From Nocardia miyunensis NBRC 108239 (GTDB lineage: Bacteria; Actinomycetota; Actinomycetes; Mycobacteriales; Mycobacteriaceae), in the NCBI RefSeq assembly GCF_001613065.1, contig NZ_BDBQ01000049.1:1-57321 (forward strand): a stretch of 57,321 bases of DNA, read 5' to 3'. Below are positions 1 through 8,581 of this stretch, piece by piece. How positions within the stretch are numbered: position 1 is the stretch's first letter; each line of letters starts with the position of its first letter. The notes beneath the pieces were generated by a model. That model was not told where the DNA came from. It worked only from the letters and a program-made list of their open reading frames with translations, and did not search any database. The translations under genes were made by a program, and so were the position numbers.

Positions 1-2346
1 ATCACGAACCTCCGCACCGATACGCACGATGCCACGCTCATCCAGATCGGCCAGAACCTCCTCCGAGATATTCGGGATATCGCGGGTGATCTCCTCGGCA
101 CCGAGCTTGGTGTCGCGAGCATCGACTTCGTGCTCCTCGATGTGGATCGAGGTCAGGACGTCCTCTTCCACGAGGCGCTGCGAGAGAATGATCGCGTCCT
201 CGTAGTTGTAACCCTCCCAAGGCATCACCGCGACCAGCAGGTTCTTACCGAGCGCCATCTCACCGTTCTCGGTACTGGGCCCGTCGGCGAGCACCTGGCC
301 CTGCTCCACCCGCTGATCCTCGTCCACGATCGGACGCTGATTCGCGCAGGTGCCCTGATTCGTCCGGCTGAACTTGTGCATCCGATACGAACGCCGGGTG
401 CCGTCGTCGTGCATGACGGTGACGAAATCGGCCGAAACCTCTTCCACCACACCGGGTTTCTCGTTCACCACGACATCGCCGGCATCGATCGCCGCACGCA
501 GCTCCATACCGGTGCCGACCAGCGGCGCCTCCGAACGAATCAGCGGCACAGCCTGTTTCTGCATATTCGCGCCCATCAGCGCGCGGTTCGCGTCGTCGTG
601 CTCGAGGAACGGGATCATCGCCGTGGCGACCGACACCATCTGGCGCGGTGAGACATCCATATAGTCGGCCAACACCGGATCCACCAGCTCGACCTCGGAA
701 TCCTTGCGGCGCACCGCGACTCGCGACGAAATGAAACGGCCGTCGGCATCGAGCGGCTCGTTCGCCTGCGCGACGATATGCCTGTCCTCCTGATCGGCGG
801 ACAGGTAATCGATCTGCTCGGTCACCCTGCCGTCGACGACCCTGCGATACGGCGTCTCGATGAACCCGAACGGATTGACCCGCGCGTACACCGACAGATA
901 GCCGATCAGACCGATATTCGGGCCCTCGGGCGTCTCGATCGGGCACATCCGGCCGTAGTGGCTGTAGTGCACGTCGCGAACCTCGAGACCGGCACGTTCG
1001 CGGGTCAGACCGCCCGGACCCAACGCCGACAGGCGACGTTTCTGGGTCAGGCTGGCGAGCGGATTGCGCTCGTCCAGGAACGTCGAGGACTGCGAGGTGC
1101 CGAAGAACTCCCGGATCGCAGCCACGACCGGACGGATGTTCATCAGCGTCTGCGGGGTTATCGCCTCGACGTCCTGTGTGGTCATGCGCTCGCGCACCAC
1201 GCGTTCCATCCGGGACAGACCGAGGCGCACCTGGTTCTGGATCAGCTCACCGATGGTCCGCAACCGCCGATTGCCGAAATGGTCGATATCGTCGACCTCG
1301 ATCGGCACCTCCTCCCCACCGGGCGCGGTCATCGCCCTATCGCCCGCGTGCAGACGCAGCAGATATTCGATGATCGCGGCGATGTCCTGCTCGGTGAGCA
1401 CCCGATCGGCGGGATCGGCCGGCTGGATGCCGAGTTTCCTGGTGATCTTGTGCCGGCCGACGCGAGCCAGGTCGTACCGCTTGTCTTTGAAGAACAGATT
1501 CTCCAGCAGGACCTGCGCGGACTCCTTCGTGGGCGGCTCACCCGGGCGCAGCTTGCGGTGGATGTCCAGCAGCGCCTCGTCGGTGCCCGCCGTATTGTCC
1601 TTCTCCAGCGAGGTCATCATGATCTCGGAGAAGCCGAAACGCTCGGTGATCCGCTCGGCGCTCCAGCCGAGCGCCTTGAGCAGCACCGTCACCGGTTGAC
1701 GGCGTTTGCGGTCGATGCGCACCCCGATGGTGTCGCGTTTGTCGATATCGAATTCCAGCCACGCGCCGCGGCTCGGGATGACGCGGGCACTGTGCAGCGT
1801 CTTCTCGGTGGTCTTGTCGACGGACTCGTCGAAGTACACACCGGGCGAACGCACCAGCTGCGAGACGATCACCCGCTCGGTTCCGTTGACGACGAAAGTG
1901 CCGCGATCGGTCATCATCGGGAAATCACCCATGAAAACCGTTTGGGACTTGATCTCACCGGTGTTGTTGTTGATGAACTCCGCGGTGACGAACAACGGGG
2001 CCGAGTAGGTCAGATCCTTGTCTTTACATTCCTCGACCGAGGCTTTGACGTCCTCGAAACGGGGATCGGACAGGGACAGCGACATCGTCGCGGCGAAGTC
2101 CTCGATCGGGCTGAGCTCCTCGAGCGCCTCCTCCAGGCCGCCCAGGACCGGATCACCCGCGGCGCCGGCCCGTTCCCGCCACGACCGCCCACCGATCAGC
2201 CAGTCGAACGACTCGGTCTGAACGGCCAGCAGATCCGGAATCGCCAGGGGTTCACGGAGTTTGGCGAACGAAACCCGCTCGGGCGCACCCGGAATGCGGG
2301 CAGCCGGCCCTGCGGTATCGACCTCGGTCTGACTCGAGACTGCCAA
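1..2346 (-). CDS. rpoB2: RNA polymerase beta subunit, RpoB2-like (rifampicin-resistant type), 3' end cut by window
   Basis: Beta subunit of RNA polymerase. Translation from TTG at 2346, preceded by GGAAGGA, gives the usual actinobacterial RpoB N-terminus (VSFAKLREPL) and continues through the rifampicin pocket to the left edge. The pocket around residues 417-443 reads GTSQSSTFLDERNPL then ASLTQKRRLSALGP. Compared with the canonical M. tuberculosis pocket, residues equivalent to E. coli L511, Q513, N518 and H526 are Ser, Thr, Arg and Gln (Gln435 here), while D516 and S531 are kept. Such changes fit the duplicated RpoB2 that gives intrinsic rifampicin resistance in Nocardia. Whether a second, sensitive rpoB exists elsewhere cannot be seen. 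A normal rpoB with unusual substitutions is the alternative. Confidence 0.88.
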   Translation of the reverse strand, partial: MAVSSQTEVDTAGPAARIPGAPERVSFAKLREPLAIPDLLAVQTESFDWLIGGRSWRERAGAAGDPVLGGLEEALEELSPIEDFAATMSLSLSDPRFEDVKASVEECKDKDLTYSAPLFVTAEFINNNTGEIKSQTVFMGDFPMMTDRGTFVVNGTERVIVSQLVRSPGVYFDESVDKTTEKTLHSARVIPSRGAWLEFDIDKRDTIGVRIDRKRRQPVTVLLKALGWSAERITERFGFSEIMMTSLEKDNTAGTDEALLDIHRKLRPGEPPTKESAQVLLENLFFKDKRYDLARVGRHKITRKLGIQPADPADRVLTEQDIAAIIEYLLRLHAGDRAMTAPGGEEVPIEVDDIDHFGNRRLRTIGELIQNQVRLGLSRMERVVRERMTTQDVEAITPQTLMNIRPVVAAIREFFGTSQSSTFLDERNPLASLTQKRRLSALGPGGLTRERAGLEVRDVHYSHYGRMCPIETPEGPNIGLIGYLSVYARVNPFGFIETPYRRVVDGRVTEQIDYLSADQEDRHIVAQANEPLDADGRFISSRVAVRRKDSEVELVDPVLADYMDVSPRQMVSVATAMIPFLEHDDANRALMGANMQKQAVPLIRSEAPLVGTGMELRAAIDAGDVVVNEKPGVVEEVSADFVTVMHDDGTRRSYRMHKFSRTNQGTCANQRPIVDEDQRVEQGQVLADGPSTENGEMALGKNLLVAVMPWEGYNYEDAIILSQRLVEEDVLTSIHIEEHEVDARDTKLGAEEITRDIPNISEEVLADLDERGIVRIGAEVRD

Positions 2347-2663
2347 GATACGTCCTTCCAGCACCTCGCGACGACACGCCTGCACGCGAGCGTCGCGGTA
2401 GTAGCCGTCCTGTGGGTTGCATTCCTCATGGCGCACCGTGCCGGATACCGACCTAACCTGACTCGACACCAACAGGCGGAAAGCGACACGCAGACAGCGC
2501 CACTTTCCGCAGTTAATTCACTTTCGAGAGCTGGACAGTATGCGCCCCGGCGCGAAGTCCAAAATTACACCCGAATCGACGAGATGTCGAGGGCAGAAAC
2601 ATACAGACACCACAATCCGTGTGCCTTTCCCCTTTCAATAGTGACACCCGGAGAGACGCCGCG
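2347..2663. other. rpoB2 upstream intergenic region
   Basis: About 317 bp between the rpoB2 start and the end of the SPFH gene, both on the minus strand. It should hold the rpoB2 promoter. I found no convincing small gene, and no copy of the rifamycin-associated element (GGGGCTT-type inverted repeat) as I remember it. Confidence 0.5.
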
Positions 2664-3584
2664 TCAAGAAGATTCGGATTTATTTCCCAAACGAGGTTGC
2701 GGTATCTCGACGGACTCGGCGGCGGACCGTGATTCCAGGGCCGGAGAATCCCGGTCGGCCGCATCGTCCTGCGCCGCGGCCGGTTGCGGCTCGGCGGCCT
2801 CGGACTCCGCGGTTTCCTGCCCCGGCGTCGAACGTTCCAGGAAACGCAGCAGCTCGACCGGGAAGGGCAGCACCAGCGTCGAATTCTTCTCCGCCGCAAC
2901 CTCTACCACCGTCTGCAGCAGTCGCAGTTGTAACGCCGCGGGGGCGGCCGCCATCGTCCGGCCCGCGTCGGCCAGCTTCTGCGACGCCTGCAGTTCGCCT
3001 TCCGCGGTGATGACGCGGGCCCGGCGTTCGCGTTCGGCCTCGGCCTGACGGGACATCGAGCGTTTCATCGATTCGGGCAGGGCGACATCCTTGATCTCCA
3101 CCCGATCGATGTGCACGCCCCAGGACAGCGCCGGGCTGTCGATCATGAGCTCGAGACCTCGATTGAGGTGCTCCCGGTTGGACAGTAGATCGTCCAGATC
3201 GCTCTTGCCGATGATCGACCGCAGCGAGGTCTGCGCCACCTGCGCGATGGCGAACAGGTAGTCCTGCACGTCCACCACGGCCTGCACCGGATCCATCACC
3301 CGGAAATACACCACCGCGTCCACCCGGACGGTGACGTTGTCGCGGGTGATGCCCTCCTGCCCCGGCACCGGCATGGTGACGATCTGCACTGGCACCTTGC
3401 GCATCCGATCGACCATCGGAATCAGCACCCGCAACCCGGGCTCGCGCACCTCACGCACCCGCCCGAACCGGAACACCACCCCCCGCTCGAACTGCTCGAC
3501 CACCCGCAGACTCGCACCGAACGCGATCCCGGTCAGCACCACTCCCGCCCCCACCACGAAGCCGAAGATGCCCAAGATATCCAT
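2664..3584 (-). CDS. SPFH/stomatin-like membrane protein (slipin/HflK family)
   Basis: 306 aa from ATG 3584. One N-terminal membrane anchor (about residues 2-25, FGFVVGAGVVLTGIAF) is followed by a band-7/SPFH domain (VEQFERGVVFRFGR, then the GLRVLIPMVDRM and ITRDNVTVRVDAVVYFRV blocks). A charged helical stretch (QAEAERERRARVITAEGE) follows, then a Pro/Glu/Ala-rich tail from about residue 255. The family forms oligomeric membrane scaffolds that modulate proteases or channels. An upstream in-frame start at 3734 is possible, but it would place non-conserved residues before the anchor. The gene is divergent from the carboxypeptidase gene. Confidence 0.85.
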   Translation of the reverse strand: MDILGIFGFVVGAGVVLTGIAFGASLRVVEQFERGVVFRFGRVREVREPGLRVLIPMVDRMRKVPVQIVTMPVPGQEGITRDNVTVRVDAVVYFRVMDPVQAVVDVQDYLFAIAQVAQTSLRSIIGKSDLDDLLSNREHLNRGLELMIDSPALSWGVHIDRVEIKDVALPESMKRSMSRQAEAERERRARVITAEGELQASQKLADAGRTMAAAPAALQLRLLQTVVEVAAEKNSTLVLPFPVELLRFLERSTPGQETAESEAAEPQPAAAQDDAADRDSPALESRSAAESVEIPQPRLGNKSESS

Positions 3585-3820
3585 ATCGCACCGCCACGCG
3601 AATCGCCCGGCACACGGAAAACCGGGCCCTGCATCGATCATGGCACCGGCACGGCGCGCTTGCGAGCATGATGTGCGGGCGCATCGAGCGTGCTGTCGCA
3701 TCCAGTCACACCGAAAAGCCTTGTGGCAACACACTGCCGGACGTGCTCGCCGAACGCGAATACGCCACCGGAAGCCACGTCCGGGAAATCCCGCTCACCG
3801 GCCGTATCGAACGGCAGAAT

Positions 3821-4738
3821 ATGGCGATGCGATCATTTGCCCGCGTGATGCTTGCCGCCGCCTCCGGATTGCTCCTCGTGACGCCCGGCCCCGCCGTGGC
3901 CGCCCCCGCCGGGAATGTCTCGCACACCCGGGTGCCCACCCTTTCCGCCGAGCCGGACGGTGTGCGAGCCCCGTTCGCCGAACTCGCCGACGGGAACACC
4001 GGCGCGGTGCGCTGGTCGCGGCAGCCGAACACCCGGGCCCCGATGGGCAGCATCACCAAGGTGATGACCGCGCTGGTCGTCCTCGAGGCAGGCGACCTGG
4101 ACCGGGCCGTCACCGTGCCGCGGGCGATCATCGCCTACGACCGCAAGTACGACGGCAGCACCGCGGGCCTGGTCCCCGGCGAGGTGCTCACTGCCAGACA
4201 ATTGCTGTACGCCATGATGCTCCCCTCCGGCTGCGATGCCGCCTACGCCCTGGCCGAGTCGTACGGCCCGGGCCAGGCCGCCTTCATCGCCGAGATGAAC
4301 GCCACCGCGGCGCGCCTGGGCCTGGCGAACACCCATTTCACCGACCCCAGCGGCCTGCCCGCACCCACCGGCTACTCCACCTATTCCACCCCGGCGGACC
4401 TGGTGAAGCTCGGCCTGCGCGCCATGTCCCAGCCGGTATTCCGCGACATCGTCAAAACGCAGACCTACCACCAGCCCGCCGGTCCCGCCAACCGCGACCA
4501 CGTCTGGCGCACAACGAATCCGCTGCTGCGCGACTACCCCGGCACCGTCGGCATCAAGACCGGCTCCACCGACGCCGCGGGCACCTGCCTGCTGTTCGAA
4601 ACCGTCCGTGCGGGCCAACCCCTCATCGGCGTCGTCCTGCACAGCTCCCCCACCAGCGACGCCGCGGCCGAGGCCGACGCCCGGCACATGCTCGACTGGG
4701 GCTTCGGCCCGATCCTGAGCCTCATCCCGATCCCCTGA
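3821..4738 (+). CDS. D-alanyl-D-alanine carboxypeptidase (peptidase S11, DacB/PBP5-like)
   Basis: 305 aa, exported. Signal peptide at residues 1-27 (MLAAASGLLLVTPG, cleavage near AVAAP). Penicillin-binding motifs are present: SITK (Ser77, Lys80), SGC at 136-138 in place of the usual SxN, and KTG at 246-248. The protein trims pentapeptide stems in the cell wall. Cys in the second motif instead of Asn is noteworthy but seems tolerated in this family. ATG 3821 was chosen because it places the signal sequence at the N-terminus; 3827 is equally possible. The 3' end overlaps the convergent HAD-like gene by 17 bp. Confidence 0.88.
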   Translation: MAMRSFARVMLAAASGLLLVTPGPAVAAPAGNVSHTRVPTLSAEPDGVRAPFAELADGNTGAVRWSRQPNTRAPMGSITKVMTALVVLEAGDLDRAVTVPRAIIAYDRKYDGSTAGLVPGEVLTARQLLYAMMLPSGCDAAYALAESYGPGQAAFIAEMNATAARLGLANTHFTDPSGLPAPTGYSTYSTPADLVKLGLRAMSQPVFRDIVKTQTYHQPAGPANRDHVWRTTNPLLRDYPGTVGIKTGSTDAAGTCLLFETVRAGQPLIGVVLHSSPTSDAAAEADARHMLDWGFGPILSLIPIP

Positions 4739-5240
4739 CGCCCCGAAGCCATTCGGCGATGGCGGCGAAGTCGGCATCCAGCAGCCCGGCCGCGCCGTCG
4801 ACCCGATGGAGCAGCGCCCGGCCGGGATGATTACCGCGAACCCATATTTCGTCGTGGTGCCTGATCTCGTCATCGATCCAGATGAACGGACGACCGGCGG
4901 CCAGCTCTACCAAAGTCCTTGTCTTCCAATGCAACCCGTCATCGTAATAGTCTCCTTCGGGATATTCCGGCAAGGTCACCACCGGCAACCGCGGCAGTCC
5001 GAGAATCGGCGAGATGACCAGATTCGCATCCTCGGCCCACCCGGTAGCCCAGATCAATTCACACCCCAACGCCAATATTCGCTCCCCGAGGATGCGGCTG
5101 ACCCGAGACAGCGCAGGGTTGTCCGGTCGCTGCCACGCTGACCAATCCACCTGTACCGCAGTCGAATCGGCCGCACCGTAGGGAAGCACCGTTCCGTCGA
5201 CGTCCAGGAACAGCAACGCTCGATTCACGCCGATGGCCAC
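4722..5240 (-). CDS. HAD-like hydrolase domain protein
   Basis: About 172 aa from GTG 5240 (GTG 5228 is an alternative with better ribosome-site spacing). Motif I is LFLDVDGTVLPYG near the start. A WATGW segment serves as motif II, and FIWIDDEI is the late acidic motif, so it is a haloacid dehalogenase-fold protein, probably a small phosphatase. No clear cap domain is visible. Similar small cytosolic HAD proteins are common in actinomycetes and their substrates are generally unknown. Confidence 0.75.
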   Translation of the reverse strand: MAIGVNRALLFLDVDGTVLPYGAADSTAVQVDWSAWQRPDNPALSRVSRILGERILALGCELIWATGWAEDANLVISPILGLPRLPVVTLPEYPEGDYYDDGLHWKTRTLVELAAGRPFIWIDDEIRHHDEIWVRGNHPGRALLHRVDGAAGLLDADFAAIAEWLRGVRGSG

Positions 5241-5306
5241 CAGACCAGTCTGCGGCCACCCAGGCCGCAGCGGAAGCCGACGAGGTCGTTCACCGTCGGC
5301 ACGCTG

Positions 5307-6044
5307 ATGTACCCTTCCGAAATGGGGCCACGGTGGTTGGTTCGTTTCATGTGCGCCGCGACACTCGCGGCCGCCGTCTCGGTGGCCATGCCCGCACGGC
5401 AAGCGTCCGCGGTGGCGTGCCCCGACGTCGAGGTGGTCTTCGCCAGGGGCACCGCCGACCTCCCACCGGATTTCGGCGCGGTCGGAGTCTCGTTCATCGC
5501 CGCGCTGCGCGCCCGGGTCCCGGGGCGGTCGATCGCCGCCTACCCGGTCGACTATCCGGCGAGCAGCAACTTCAGCGATCGGCCGGCCTTCGTGCGGACG
5601 GTTGTGGACGGTATCCGAAATGCGCAGGGGCACATGGAGTCGACGGCCGCGAATTGCCCACGGACGCGGATCGTGCTCGGCGGCTATTCGCAAGGTGCGG
5701 TCGTCTCCGGTTTCGCCACGATGGCGAGCCTGCCCGCGGGCATACCGTCCCAGTTCGCCCGATACGAGTCGAACATGCCCGCGCCGATGCCGCCCGAGAT
5801 CGCCGGGCACATCGCGGCGGTCGTGTTGTTCGGCAAGCCCTCGGACCGATTCATGCGGGACGTGGGCGCGCCGCCCATCGTCGTCGGCCCGCTCTATGCC
5901 GGGAAGACCGCCGAATACTGCGTCCCCGGCGACACGGTGTGCGACGGCTCCCCATTCCCCGGCCAGCCCAATGCGTTACACGCGCTCTACAGCGTCAACG
6001 GCATGACTCCGGCCGCGGCGGGTTTCGTGGCGAGCCGACTCTGA
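5307..6044 (+). CDS. Cutinase-family secreted esterase (Culp-like)
   Basis: 245 aa with an N-terminal signal peptide (MCAATLAAAVSVAMPARQASA) and a mature start AVACPDVEVVFARGT typical of mycobacterial cutinase-like proteins. Catalytic residues by family: Ser128 in GGYSQGA, Asp209 in the CVPGD-VC disulfide loop, and His225 in NALHALY. It is expected to act outside the cell on ester lipids. Transcribed divergently from the HAD-like gene. Confidence 0.88.
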   Translation: MYPSEMGPRWLVRFMCAATLAAAVSVAMPARQASAVACPDVEVVFARGTADLPPDFGAVGVSFIAALRARVPGRSIAAYPVDYPASSNFSDRPAFVRTVVDGIRNAQGHMESTAANCPRTRIVLGGYSQGAVVSGFATMASLPAGIPSQFARYESNMPAPMPPEIAGHIAAVVLFGKPSDRFMRDVGAPPIVVGPLYAGKTAEYCVPGDTVCDGSPFPGQPNALHALYSVNGMTPAAAGFVASRL

Positions 6045-6220
6045 CCGCACCCTTCCCCGGGGAGAGGTTCCTTCGCGACCGATTCGACATGTTTGCTGGA
6101 TAGTTGCCATGTATCATGGTCGATCAGCGGGGGTGTGGGGTCTGGTCCCCCCGCGATTTCTACCTTTCGTCGTGAATCAGTTCTGCCGCAACGGGATACC
6201 AGGATCGAAAGGGGAAGTTC

Positions 6221-7849
6221 ATGTCCACAGCTCGCCCGGATCAGTTCCGCCTGCTTTCTCCCGATCAGGAAGCCGACGCGCTCGCGGTGGCGAATGATCT
6301 GCTCACTGGTGACACCACCAGAGTTCCCGCCTATCTGGCCGAGGACATCGCCGCCGTCCGCACCGGAGCCCGGTTCCAACAGGTGCAGATACCCGGTGAC
6401 GAAGGCGTTCTACTCGATGCCCTGGCCGCCTGGCCGTCCACCGGTGGCCCGCATCCGCTGATCGTGCTGCCCGCCGGTCTGGATCCGACAGGCTGGAAGA
6501 TGTACTCCGGGGCGATCGTCAGGCTGCTCATGCGCCGCTATGCCGTGGTCGCCTACACCGAACGCGGCTTGCCCGGTTCCGACGGCGAGCTGACCGTGGC
6601 CGGGCCCGAAGACGTCAAGGACGCCAGGCGGGTGATCGACTGGGCGCTGGCGAACCCGGACCTCGGCGCGGACCCGGACCGGATCGGCATGGCCGGGATC
6701 TCCTACGGCTCGGGCATCAGCCAACTGGTCGCCCAGGCCGACCAGCGGGTCAAAGCCGTTGTCGCCCTGAGTACCTGGGCGGACCTGGGGCAAGCGCTCT
6801 ACGACAACCGCACCCGCCACATCATGGCCGCGGAAGCACTGGGCGCCATCAGCGAGCACCCCAGTGCCGAACTGGAGAAGGTTCTCCAGGACTTCCGCGC
6901 CAACAGCAACATCGACGGGGTACTGAAATACGCGGAACTACGATCCCCGGCACACATCCCGGCCATCGAGCGCCGCCCGGTACCCACCTTCCTCACCAGC
7001 TACTGGCACGAAACCATCTTCCCCCAGAACCAGCTGCTGAACTACTTCGCCGAACTCCCCGGACCCAAGCGCCTGGACCTGGCGATCGGCGATCACGGCT
7101 CGGTGGAGATCCCGGGAGTGCTGTTCGGCATACCCACCCGCACCACCGAGGCCGCCTACGACTGGCTCGACCACTTCGTGTGCGGCGTGGACAACGGCAT
7201 CGACGCCGACGGCGCCGTACATGCCGAGACCATGCACAACTTCACCATGACCAGCTTCCCCGACCTGGCGTCCTGGGCCGCACCGGCGCGCACCTTCCAC
7301 CTCGCCGCACCCAACGGTGAATCCCCCGACGGCACACTGGTTCCCGAACCGCCGAAGAACTTCCGGCAGACGATCAGGACAGGCGATCCGCGCGTGCGCG
7401 CCGTGAACCAACTGATCATCGACGGCTTCCGGGAACGGCTCCTGATACCCGTGCGCCAGAAACTGGCCGACGTCGACCGATCCACGGCCGCGGTGTGGGC
7501 AACCGGTCCATTTCCGGAACCTCACCACATCACCGGCATCCCACGGGTCCACCTGACCGTGACGCCGTCGGCCAACGCCGCCACCGTCGTCGCCTACCTC
7601 TTCGACTCGAGCCCCACGGGCAATATGCAGATCATCACGCACGCCGCGCTGACCATCAACAACCCCGACCCGGCGCACCCCACCCCGATCGAACTGCGCC
7701 TGCAAGCCACCGACTACCGGATCCAGAAGGAGCACAGACTCACCCTCATCCTCGCCGCCGAGGATCCCCTCTACGCCGGGGAATCCGTGCCCAACAGCAC
7801 GATCACCCTCACCGAACCGGCCAACCTCGACATCCCCATGGCCCCCTGA
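6221..7849 (+). CDS. CocE/NonD (S15-like) alpha/beta hydrolase
   Basis: 542 aa cytosolic protein; no signal peptide. The N-terminal half is an alpha/beta hydrolase with the nucleophile elbow GISYGSG (about residue 165) and a late GDHG segment that likely carries the catalytic His. The C-terminal third resembles the jelly-roll of the X-Pro dipeptidyl-peptidase/cocaine-esterase family (PRVHLTVTPSANAATVVAYL). Substrate unknown. The nearest start is ATG 6221, after GAAAGGGGAAGTTC. Confidence 0.8.
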   Translation: MSTARPDQFRLLSPDQEADALAVANDLLTGDTTRVPAYLAEDIAAVRTGARFQQVQIPGDEGVLLDALAAWPSTGGPHPLIVLPAGLDPTGWKMYSGAIVRLLMRRYAVVAYTERGLPGSDGELTVAGPEDVKDARRVIDWALANPDLGADPDRIGMAGISYGSGISQLVAQADQRVKAVVALSTWADLGQALYDNRTRHIMAAEALGAISEHPSAELEKVLQDFRANSNIDGVLKYAELRSPAHIPAIERRPVPTFLTSYWHETIFPQNQLLNYFAELPGPKRLDLAIGDHGSVEIPGVLFGIPTRTTEAAYDWLDHFVCGVDNGIDADGAVHAETMHNFTMTSFPDLASWAAPARTFHLAAPNGESPDGTLVPEPPKNFRQTIRTGDPRVRAVNQLIIDGFRERLLIPVRQKLADVDRSTAAVWATGPFPEPHHITGIPRVHLTVTPSANAATVVAYLFDSSPTGNMQIITHAALTINNPDPAHPTPIELRLQATDYRIQKEHRLTLILAAEDPLYAGESVPNSTITLTEPANLDIPMAP

Positions 7850-7866
7850 GCCCCGGCAGCCCGACG

Positions 7867-7895
7867 ACGCCGGAGACCCTCGGGGTCTCCGGCGT
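7867..7895 (+). terminator. Intrinsic-terminator-like hairpin after the hydrolase
   Basis: A perfect 13-bp stem (ACGCCGGAGACCC / GGGTCTCCGGCGT) with a TCG loop, directly after the hydrolase stop codon. There is no long T tract, as is usual in actinomycetes. Confidence 0.75.
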
Positions 7896-7967
7896 TCGGC
7901 ACGGTCCTGCCGCTGACCGCGCGAGATCGCTTACCGTGAGCGCACCCGAAGCCGAGAGGACCTCGAA

Positions 7968-8396
7968 ATGATCGACCACGTCTACATCTCGGTGAGTGAC
8001 ATCGACCGGTCACGCGCCTTCTATGTCGCTGCGCTGCAACCGCTCGGATGGAAAGAACTCGGTGCCTACGACTCGAGCACGGGCCCGGCGAACGTCCCCG
8101 ATCTGTTCGGGCTCGGTGATCGATCCTATGGGTCGGGCGAGATCGCCGGCGCCAGCATCTGGCTGCGTCAGCGCCGACCGGGTGAGACCGGGCTCTATCT
8201 CGGTCTCGTCGCCGACAGCCCGGCCGAAGTCGACGCCGCCTATGCCGCCGCGCTGGCCGCCGGCGGGCGGGACGACGGCGGGGCGGGCCCGCGGCCGCAC
8301 TTCGGCCCCGGTTACTACGCCGCGAACGTCACCGACTTCGATGGGAACCGACTCGAGTTCGTCAACAAGAGCTGGAACCCGAAGCGTCCGGCCTGA
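7968..8396 (+). CDS. VOC-family (glyoxalase/bleomycin-resistance fold) protein
   Basis: 142 aa. Starts with the VOC motif MIDHVYISVSDIDRSRAFY and ends with DFDGNRLEFVNK. The His near the N-terminus and the Glu in the last strand (LEFV) are the usual metal ligands. Function is open: lyase, dioxygenase or resistance protein. It is the last host gene before the prophage. Confidence 0.85.
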   Translation: MIDHVYISVSDIDRSRAFYVAALQPLGWKELGAYDSSTGPANVPDLFGLGDRSYGSGEIAGASIWLRQRRPGETGLYLGLVADSPAEVDAAYAAALAAGGRDDGGAGPRPHFGPGYYAANVTDFDGNRLEFVNKSWNPKRPA

Positions 8397-8473
8397 GCTG
8401 TCGCGGTGGGACGAGGCGACGGTTCACGGAACGACGACCCGCACCAGCCCCGGTGAGCCCCAAGCACTTCCGT

Positions 8474-8540
8474 GTGGCAGGAAAGGGGACGAGTCGGTCT
8501 ATAAGCCGGATTCAGGGTCGAATATATCCTGACCTGCCAC
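8474..8540. other. Prophage left junction: rnpB 3'-end-like sequence (candidate attL)
   Basis: On the minus strand, positions 8513-8491 read ATCCGGCTTATAGACCGACTC, which closely resembles the conserved 3' end of bacterial RNase P RNA. The rest of rnpB does not precede it, because the adjacent sequence belongs to the integrase side. This fits a phage that integrates at the 3' end of rnpB and leaves a short tail at attL. An 8-bp inverted repeat (GTGGCAGG 8474-8481, CCTGCCAC 8533-8540) flanks the segment. The matching attR is not in the window. The rnpB identity is from memory of the consensus. Confidence 0.5.
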
Positions 8541-8581
8541 TCAACCCCCATTTGTCCCGTGACTGTCCCGTGACAGCTCGG

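Noticed and set aside
778..3048. A 756-aa open frame on the plus strand
   Set aside because: Antisense to rpoB2 and the SPFH gene, whose minus-strand translations match known families; a high-GC shadow frame.
3331..4830. A 499-aa plus-strand frame
   Set aside because: Runs over the SPFH and carboxypeptidase genes in another frame; Arg/Pro/His-rich translation typical of a shadow.
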